Made by a program: the position numbers and the translations under genes. A stretch of DNA of 64,000 bases from Purpureocillium takamizusanense (lineage: Eukaryota > Ascomycota > Sordariomycetes > Hypocreales > Ophiocordycipitaceae). The stretch lies in contig NC_063069.1 in the NCBI RefSeq assembly GCF_022605165.1, positions 5,208,001 through 5,272,000 of the forward strand, read 5' to 3'. Positions 57,601-64,000 of this stretch are shown in pieces. Below the pieces are notes generated by a model. That model was not told where the DNA came from, searched no databases, and saw nothing but the letters and a program-made list of their open reading frames with translations. Numbering within the stretch: position 1 is the stretch's first letter; each line of letters begins with the position of its first letter.

Positions 57601-59571
57601 TGTTTGAGGCACAGGAGGGACTTGTTCTCCGTCCACTTACACCCGGGTATTCCCAGTCAATGTCAACTCCATCGAGGTTGTTGTCCTTGATGAAGTTGGC
57701 AATGTTGGTCGCTAGCTTGACACGGTTGGCCGGCGTCGTCCCCTGACGCAGGATTTGGTACGTCGCGGGCTGAGTCGAAAAGTCCCAGCCACCGAAAGAG
57801 AGAATCTTCTTGGGTCCGCGGAGGTATCTGAAGTTGTTGAACTCGTACTTGGTCATGTCGTCACCGATGCTGATCTGGTAGTCGGCAGAAATGTCACCAA
57901 AGCCAAAGTGCAGGTGCGTGTACTGGGACTCGTCAATCTGCAGAGCGTCCTGGAAGAGGCACTCGCGCTTAAACTGGAACCCCTCGTAGTAGCCGACGCT
58001 GCGGTACTGCACCGGGGCGTTTCCCTTAACAATCTTGGTGCCGCAGTTGGAGATGCAGCCGTTGGTGCCGGGCTTGGCCGTGCCAGGGGCGCCAGTGCCG
58101 GAGTCAGTACAAAAGTCGTCCGTCGTGCCGCACTGATGCTTGTCGTTAGCCTGGTCTGTTGTTTGAGGACGTTGTTCGCGAGACTTACGTGGCCCCATGT
58201 GTTGCAACAGGCCTTCAAAGGACACTGGTTGAGATCCGCGAGCTTGGTCATGTCCTTTGGGGGCTTGGTGCCAGGGACCTGCGGCCCGCACTCGGCGTCA
58301 GACACCGCAGCGGGCATGGGAGGCGAGCCCTTGCTGATGCAAATAACTGCGTCCTTGAAGATGTTTTTGCACCCGGTCCAGCCCCAGGTGTGCTTGTTGA
58401 ACTCGTCAATGTCGTCGTTGGTGAGGCTGTTGGCCGCGCCGATGGAGGAGCAGCTCTCGCCATCGCCCACCGTCGTCGTGGCGCACGAACCGTCCTGGTT
58501 CGGCTTGGGGCGAAAGTCGGGCATGGTGCCGGAGGAGCAGCAAACGTGCTGTCCGGGCTTCAACTTGGAGCAGAACCCCTTCTCCGAGTTGTACTTGGTG
58601 AAGTCGGCGCCGGAGATGCCGCACCTCTGGGCCAAGGCAGCGCAGCTGTCGTCCTGCTGGACCTTTTCGGTGCGGCATTCTGCGCGCGGGTTGAACATCC
58701 CACGGGCCCAGCGCTTGGTGGACTTGGCAAGCGAAGTAGAGTTATTCGCGGTTGTACCGTTTGTCGTTGAGTTGCTGCCCTTGATGGAAGATAACATGGG
58801 TGCGGTGAAGTGCGCGCTGGCGGTGAAGTTCCTGGTCTGGTCAAAAGCAAGGCACTCGGCATTGGACCATGACTTAAACGCAGATCGAATGGCGCCAAAA
58901 CTCCCGTTCGTGACGGCCATGAAGCCAAAGACGTGCTGCGAGTCATAGTCCGGTCCGCAAAGCTGCATGGCCAGGGCGTCTCTGTGTCCGTTAAACTGAT
59001 GAGTGTCGGTCAGGAGAGGATCCAGAGCAAGGGAGCTGACATCAGTGCTGCGAATATTGTTTCCGATGTAAAGGCCAGCTGCGGTACCGTCAAACTGGGC
59101 ATAGAGCATCGTAGTCTTGTTGGACTGAGCGTGTCCGTTGGCGACATAGTCGCGCAGCTGCTTGATCAAGGAGCGGTATCCGGTTTCACTGCCGGAGGAA
59201 TGCGACCACCAGCCAATCTCAAACTTGACTTTGTTCTCCTTGGCAGGGCGTTTAGCCGTGGACTGAGCCTTGACATCATTATTCCAGTCATCGCCATAGG
59301 CCGCGCAGGCAAAGATACGGTGGTGAGACTCCGAGTCGTCCACGTCGTCGTACAGGTTGAAGCTGTAGTACATGGCCTGCTTACAATCCGCAAGCTGTTC
59401 CATGCTGTGATAGGCAGACCAGTTGGACGAGCTAGGGCCCGAGATGACTCATCGTTCTGGACACAGGCTTTCCAGTCCCTGGTAGCCAGGGCTTGCGCCA
59501 ACCCGAGATGGCGTCTGCGCCGAGACGACTGCTACAGACAGCGCCAGGGCCGCGCCCCAGAAGGGAGCCAT
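54685..59571 (-). pseudogene. Killer-toxin-like GH18 chitinase with LysM and Hce2 domains, interrupted by an in-frame TGA at codon 41
   Basis: Secreted chitinase of the fungal subgroup C type. The seven exons read leftward as 59571-58189, 58132-57641, 57577-56459, 56358-56175, 56110-55984, 55909-55376 and 55255-54685, all phase-consistent. Together they make 1,470 codons, normal for the family. In order: signal peptide (MAPFWGAALALSVAVVSA, codons 1-18), an N-terminal family region, and LysM 1 (about 299-346) and LysM 2 (about 363-414). Next are a type 1 chitin-binding region (about 428-480, Cys-rich, crossing intron 1) and GH18 with LDGVDIDWEYPG (catalytic Glu near 622). A Hce2-like C-terminal region follows (about 1340-1465, with CLQIVKN, HFGECKFGV and GAKGTMQC). 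Codon 41 (59451-59449) is TGA, and the rest of the frame is open through all six introns. A 33-base 'intron' that would remove it is too short and has a poor donor. The next in-frame ATG, at 59403, would give a protein without a signal peptide. I mark it as a pseudogene candidate; a polymorphism, sequencing error or recoding remains possible. Confidence 0.8.
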
Positions 59572-60561
59572 TGCGACGAATTGTCTAGTTGGAATCAAAG
59601 AAATTGGCAAAAAAGGAGCGTCATTAAGGATTGCAAGGGAGTGACTTGTACAAAGAAGACGAGGAAGCCCGGTCGTCTCAATGGCGGATAGAGACCAAAA
59701 CTCCAATCAGTACGACGGGCTCTGTAATTATATATCATACTTAAAGCTCGTTATTATCCATATGAGCCCACAAAGACCCTTGTTGCATGCACATTGTCAC
59801 ATCGTGGACACAGCACAGTGCGCAGGCCATACCGATGTGGTCAACCATCCACGCCGAGGCTCGGCCGGCTTTCCTCTCGTAGTATCAAGTGAGGCCAACG
59901 CTTGTTTCTCACGCAGCGTGACTAGTTGAGGAAACTCTGGGTCACATCCCTGGAGCAGGTTCTGCCGGCTGGCAACGAAACGATCGGAGTCGTTGCATCG
60001 TTTGCTTGCCGTACACGTCGTTGACGGCTCAAGGCCAGCTATTCGCCAGTCCAGTGGCTCGTATAAGGGTCTGCCGAGATGCGCCGGCCATAGGGCGGGT
60101 CCTGCGCGGTGAGAGAAATCGACCGACTTCCGGATGGAGACTGAGCACCTTGGCAATGCGGCTACGTCGATCCATCGTCTCTGCCGTCGGGGCGCCCAAG
60201 CGGCAAGACTTGGCGGAGTGGCAACTCATCAGGGGGAGGGAATTCCGGCCCCGGATCGCCCCTGACTAGGCTCGAGAAGTTTGCTTGGCGATTATACAAG
60301 AATTAGTTTCTCCGCGCTGTGCGGTGCACACGTCATAGGACCATGGTCCAGCGATCGGTGTACGGTTGGAACCGGATGGGCCTCATCTATGGCCGATAAG
60401 TCCAGTCCGCAAATGAGGTTGGAGAAGCCTGCCAGACAACAGTACACATTGAGATGCGGGTTTCATGACGGTACATGTATTATGAAGCTCCTCGACGCCG
60501 TTGGCTAACACCACTCTAAGAAACATGCCTTCATTACAGCGCCATTTCCCATCTAACCTGG
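59572..60561. other. Intergenic: chitinase promoter and 3' region of the DUF7136-like gene
   Basis: The part next to 59572 should be the chitinase promoter: read leftward, it has an A/T-rich patch near 59725-59750 (ATATATAATTACAG). No coding frame is credible. Confidence 0.45.
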
Positions 60562-61395
60562 CTAATAGAGATTGTACATGACCCAGGCTGAGCCGGCAGC
60601 CACCCATGCAACCAGACTACCTGCACCTAGAGCAGCTGCACCGTCGTCCTTGGGCGGGCAGCTTACAGCAGGATTCGTGCTGCGACATTCGGTGCTGGTG
60701 AGGCTCGACGAGATGCTCGAGGCGGCTTCGGACTCGACGCTGGCCTTGCATGGGCTGGGCGTAGGCGCCGGGCTCGCGAGAAGCGCACACGAAGTGACTC
60801 CGTCGCCACTCAGCCTTGCCGGGACCGAGAGATACTGCTTGACATCGAACCCGAGCGCCTGGGTCTTGCCACAGTCCTCCCCGGTGCTGAGAGCGGTCAG
60901 GTTGGGCTGAAGCCCGCCCTTGCGCGTGGTGAAGATGATGCTCTGGAGGGGATTATACGTGCGCCTGTGGAAGCCGTTCAGATCATTGAGCGTATGCTCA
61001 TCGTCAAAGGCGGTGCCGTTATCCGACGTGGAGCAGTTGGTCCACCGTAAATGCCACGAAAATTCCCACATGCGTTCTGTGTTGACCGTGTTGGCGATGC
61101 CCCTGTAGAGGAATGCTGTCGTCTCGTTGGGAGGAAGATCCCTGATTCTGAGATCTTGATAGCCTCCTTCTTTAGGTGAATCCAGAGGGGCCAGCCAGTA
61201 TTGAAGAGTCGGGTAAAGCTGTCCGATGGCGCCGGGGTTCTGAACGGCGAAGACGACGGGCATGAGCGGCATGGGCTCAAACGTATCATTTCGAGGGAAG
61301 ATGACATCGACCTCTGCCCTGCCAGTTACTTCCTCTGCCTTCGCCAAGCTGGCCAGCAGGCTGAGCACGAGAAAGCGCGCTTTGAAGCCAAGCAT
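60562..61395 (-). CDS. Secreted GPI-type protein, DUF7136-like
   Basis: 277-residue single-exon protein. The ATG at 61395 was chosen because it gives a signal peptide (MLGFKARFLVLSLLASLAKA); upstream in-frame sequence is not signal-like. The mature part starts with AEVDVIFPRNDTFEPMPLMPVVFAVQNP, which resembles a family of uncharacterised fungal surface proteins (DUF7136). It has N-glycosylation sites (NDT, NET, NCS, NGT, NLT). The C-terminal part is Ser-rich with Cys pairs (TSCALLASPAP, STECRST, AVSCPPKDD). It ends in a hydrophobic segment (AALGAGSLVAWVAAGSAWVMYNLY), consistent with GPI attachment or a tail anchor. Function unknown. It sits between the chitinase and LysM genes, which hints at a role at the cell surface, by context only. 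Confidence 0.72.
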   Translation of the reverse strand: MLGFKARFLVLSLLASLAKAEEVTGRAEVDVIFPRNDTFEPMPLMPVVFAVQNPGAIGQLYPTLQYWLAPLDSPKEGGYQDLRIRDLPPNETTAFLYRGIANTVNTERMWEFSWHLRWTNCSTSDNGTAFDDEHTLNDLNGFHRRTYNPLQSIIFTTRKGGLQPNLTALSTGEDCGKTQALGFDVKQYLSVPARLSGDGVTSCALLASPAPTPSPCKASVESEAASSISSSLTSTECRSTNPAVSCPPKDDGAAALGAGSLVAWVAAGSAWVMYNLY

Positions 61396-62061
61396 TGTAT
61401 TGAGCTTGTCGTGAAGGAGACGCTCCAAGGGTTTGATGTTCAGAGGAGCCGAAAGTGTGTCGCCCCCGAGGTAGCTAAGGAGAGTAGATAGAACGAGTGT
61501 CTGGACCAGGATCGGTGTGAATGACACCGCCGTCAATGCAGGAAAACAAGTAAATGCAGAGGAAGGAGAATGAGAAGACAGGGCTGTGACAACATCGCCA
61601 ATGACACGCTGTCGAGGGAAGCACAAGACTACAGTGACGAGAGATGAAAACTCGTCAATGAGTCGGGTTACATCGCAAGGCATGACGACCAGAAAAAAAC
61701 TGGATATACTATTCCGACGGCGCGGAGGGAGCGCAACGTCGATCTCCCGAAGGGGCCCATGAAGGGGTCCTTGGCAGCTATTTCTCAAGTGCCGCATATC
61801 CGGCGGCAATGGCGCCCGCTACGGAGTAAGCTTGTCTGCCAAGGCGGGCGGACAGGCGTCAGGATCGAGCTAGTCAGGCCGGGTGGTGGCGAGGTGGGTA
61901 TCAATCGGGTTTTATGGAAGAAGGTCTACGCCGAAACCCTACAGACATTAATTGAATGGATGGCGGCCCGAGGAAGATGGGTACGCAAATATGATACGGA
62001 CAGAGGGAACTCATTGAATATTGAACCAACGCTGAAGCGGCAATCCATTTCATGTACTAGC
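61396..62061. other. Intergenic region
   Basis: Presumed promoter of the DUF7136-like gene, and downstream flank of the small gene at 62062. The open frame that extends the DUF7136-like gene to 61809 has no signal-like or domain content and is not included. Confidence 0.45.
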
Positions 62062-62543
62062 TTAGTTGTGATGTAGTATCGTAGTCTCAGTGGCGTCCCG
62101 GCTTGCCTGCCGAGCTCCAGCACGATGTTTCCACTGCGGCAATTGAAGACTCTCTAGGACCGTACCGCAGCCGTTGACAATATCGGCACTGAACCGCTCG
62201 TTAGTGCATGGCCGTCAAGAAGCGGAACGCCGCTACCTACCGATGGAACTCGTGGCTGAACGACCACCGGAAAGTCTCCCCCTCTGCCAAAGTGTTGAAG
62301 TAGGAGCGAGCAGCTTCTACGCTGTCGAAGTCAATCCACCACGTGCGGTCTCCCACTCGCCTTATTCGAGTCTTTTTGGATAGGGCCGTGATGGAACATA
62401 GTCCGCGTCCACTTGTCGGCAAACCATGTTTTATTCGAATCTTCTTCCATGAACTCTTGTTTATACTCGAGGGCAAGATACACCTGGCGCTCCAAGTCTT
62501 CGCTGTCAGAGACGGCACCGGTGTTGTTGGTGTGATTGGACAT
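62062..62543 (-). pseudogene. Small gene with apparent one-base frameshift, unknown function
   Basis: Leftward small gene. The frame from ATG 62543 reads about 69 residues (starting MSNHTNNTGAVSDSEDLERQ) and then stops. Close by, one base on, a second frame is open with protein-like sequence (GDRTWWIDFDSVEAARSYF...). It continues through a good intron (62240-62189, 52 bases, ACTAACG branch site, CAG acceptor) to TAA at 62064-62062. The shift would fall in a run of five A at about 62376-62381. Removing one base would make about 142 codons continuous. I take it as a broken gene, a homopolymer sequencing error, or less likely a programmed +1 shift. I do not recognise the family. Confidence 0.5.
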
Positions 62544-63338
62544 GATGATAAGTCCAGTCGTCGATACACGTACCTGCTTTCGTTTTGCCGATAGTGACAA
62601 CAGCTGTCAAATTTCACGACGCCGCGGGGAGCTATTATACTTGGCCGTCGTGCGTGCATCTCGCCATGTCCAGGCCATGAGCCTGAGCAAACTTGCCGTT
62701 TTGCGTAACTGAAATGCTACTTTACGAGCCGTTATCTAGTTCTCACTGCTTCACATCTTCAAAACCCTTGTGGTGAGGCCTGCTCTCCATAGCCCGGGCC
62801 AGAAAGCACCCTGGGGTGTCGCCCGACTCACTGCTTCCGTTTGATGCCTGGTGGCTGTGGCGCTCTCTCTTGATGTCGTGCCCCATGTCTGCGCCCGGTC
62901 GGTGCCGTCTGCTTGCGCGCGGTAGATAACTACCGCCGCAGGGCGACCGAGTGTGGTAACTTCATTGATGTTGCCACAATTGTCATCGGAACTCCGAGTG
63001 CACGTGGGCAAGCAGACGCTGCCAACTCCACAACGGACGACCCCAAGCTGCGCCGGCGGAGACGATACAGTGTTGCGCACTGTCGAAGCTTGACGATGCC
63101 GATTGGCATTGATGATCCTTCGGGGCCTGACTGGAGCCAGACCATGGCCAAGATCCGCAGCGTCATCTAGACTCCTTACCAGCTGCGGGTCGACCAGAAA
63201 ACATAGAGGCACAACAAACGTATAAAAGGAAGACAAAGTCGGTGGCTGTCAAGTCGGCCCTTTATCTTCTCATGCGACTGAACCACATTGTCACATAGCT
63301 TCCAACTGTCAAGTGCCTTACTTACATCGTCGAGGAAT
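62544..63338. other. Divergent region between the small gene and the LysM gene
   Basis: About 800 bases with a TATA box near the right end. An ORF of 161 codons on the - strand (62751-63236) is Arg/Thr/Val-rich and unsupported. Confidence 0.45.
63221..63228 (+). promoter_or_regulatory. TATA box of the LysM effector gene
   Basis: TATAAAAG lies 111 bases upstream of the ATG at 63339. It is a good canonical match in a suitable position for a strongly regulated secreted-protein gene. Confidence 0.6.
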
Positions 63339-64000
63339 ATGTACGCTCAGTCTGTGCTCGTCCTCGCCCTGCTCCCGGAGCTGTTGGTCGCCCGTTCCGT
63401 CGGCAACAACGCCCGGCGGGGGGTCCAGTGCAGCTTCGCCACGGGCGCCAACCCGGGCGACACCTGCGATAGCTTCGCCAGCGCTTGGGGCATCTCAGTC
63501 GACCAGCTCAAGTCGCTGAACCCCGGGGTGGACTGCGGCAACTTTGACGGCACCAAGGAGTACTGCGTCCTCGGTGAGGTAAACGACGACGAGCCCACCA
63601 AGGCCAGCACTTCGTCCGGGCCTGTGCAAACCACCTCTACTAAGGCCACCCCGCCGCCTACCAAGACCACTCCCGCCAGCGACCACGAGCCTACTCAGCC
63701 TGGCCTGGCCGAGAACTGCGACAAGTTCCACAAGGTCGTGGCTGACGACAGCTGCGACGACATTGAGGCCAAAGCTGGCATTAGCCACGCGCAGTTCGCC
63801 AAGTGGAACCCGTACATCAATGACAGTATGCTTATCACTCTCATATCCATCTTGCTGGACTATTTGACGCCCGATAGCTAACAAGGCTTCTTCAGAGTGT
63901 TCAAACCTTTGGCTCGACTACTATGTCTGTGTGCACGTCCCGGGGGCCAAGACCACCGCTCCTGGCCCCAAGCCTACCGACGACGGCCACTCTCCGACCC
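63339..64000 (+). CDS. LysM effector / secreted LysM protein (partial, runs off the right edge)
   Basis: Secreted chitin-binding protein; only the first part is in the window. Exon 1 is 63339-63825, the intron 63826-63895 (branch GCTAAC, acceptor CAG), and exon 2 runs from 63896 past the edge. The ATG at 63339 gives a signal peptide (MYAQSVLVLALLPELLVARS); the longer upstream frame does not. Two fungal-type LysM domains with cysteines are visible. The first (about residues 29-78) starts VQCSFATGANPGDTCDSFASAWGI and has the SLNPGVDCG core. The second (about 128 onward) starts ENCDKFHKVVADDSCDDIEAKAGI, has a WNPYIND core and continues across the intron to CSNLWLDYYVCVHVPG. The Thr/Pro-rich linker between them is typical. 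LysM effectors shield fungal chitin or bind chitin fragments. The number of further LysM repeats is outside this window. Confidence 0.88.

Noticed and set aside
59420..59455. Mini-intron of 33 bases that would remove the TGA of the chitinase in frame
   Set aside because: It keeps the frame but is shorter than known fungal introns, has a poor GTGTCC donor and no branch site.
60562..61809. Longer 415-codon version of the DUF7136-like gene
   Set aside because: The extra 138 residues upstream have no signal peptide or domain. The internal ATG at 61395 gives a clear secretory leader.
1..64000. CRISPR arrays, bacterial operons, insertion sequences, phage genes
   Set aside because: None seen. Spliceosomal introns and gene content show a fungal nuclear genome, where such features are not expected.

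Overview
The window looks like nuclear DNA of a filamentous ascomycete (Pezizomycotina), most likely a Sordariomycete and probably Hypocreales. The genes carry short introns of about 45-90 bases with GTRNGT donors and CTAAC/CTAAT branch points. Third codon positions are G/C-rich, spacers are pyrimidine-rich and full of microsatellites, and a few short A/T-rich tracts interrupt the GC-rich background. The gene set is typically fungal: ECM29, SVP26, a killer-toxin-like GH18 chitinase with a C-terminal Hce2 domain, and a LysM effector. The species cannot be named from the sequence alone.

Layout. At 2.0-3.4 kb a three-RRM RNA-binding protein (Csx1/Nam8 type) reads leftward. It is followed by about 9.6 kb in which I see no convincing gene. 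Core housekeeping genes follow: ECM29 (13.0-18.6), a UBA-UAS-UBX protein (19.6-21.3), a Ste20/GCK kinase (25.2-27.4), mitochondrial NAD-isocitrate dehydrogenase subunit 1 (28.7-30.4), a GFA/CENP-V zinc protein (33.6-34.3), a class I PLP aminotransferase (34.8-36.1), lysyl-tRNA synthetase (37.6-39.7) and, convergent with it, the rRNA methyltransferase Bud23 (40.0-41.0). Between the UBX and kinase genes lies an aminoglycoside-phosphotransferase-like gene (22.3-23.8), bracketed by two A/T-rich tracts that look like decayed repeat DNA.

From about 41 to 50 kb the sequence becomes accessory in character. Base composition is less GC-rich, an A/T-rich tract occurs at 43.5 kb, and there are three lineage-type genes: an unassigned 172-residue protein, a GPI-anchored cysteine-rich protein and a single-pass membrane protein with a Cys-rich ectodomain. 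From 50 to 53.6 kb conserved genes return: SVP26, a small mitochondrial protein and a quinone-oxidoreductase-like MDR enzyme.

The last 9.3 kb is a chitin-related locus. It holds a seven-exon killer-like chitinase (LysM-LysM-chitin-binding-GH18-Hce2, 54.7-59.6), a GPI-type secreted protein (60.6-61.4), a small gene with an apparent one-base frameshift (62.1-62.5) and the start of a LysM effector running off the right edge (63.3 onward). All six chitinase introns splice cleanly, leaving 1,469 codons that are open except for one in-frame TGA at codon 41, just after the signal peptide. That stop is the most notable observation here. It is either a recent inactivation, a polymorphism or sequencing error, or a form of recoding or alternative start use that needs experimental evidence.

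Exon boundaries were worked out by hand from splice motifs and reading-frame continuity. Family assignments rest on motif recognition without database searches.
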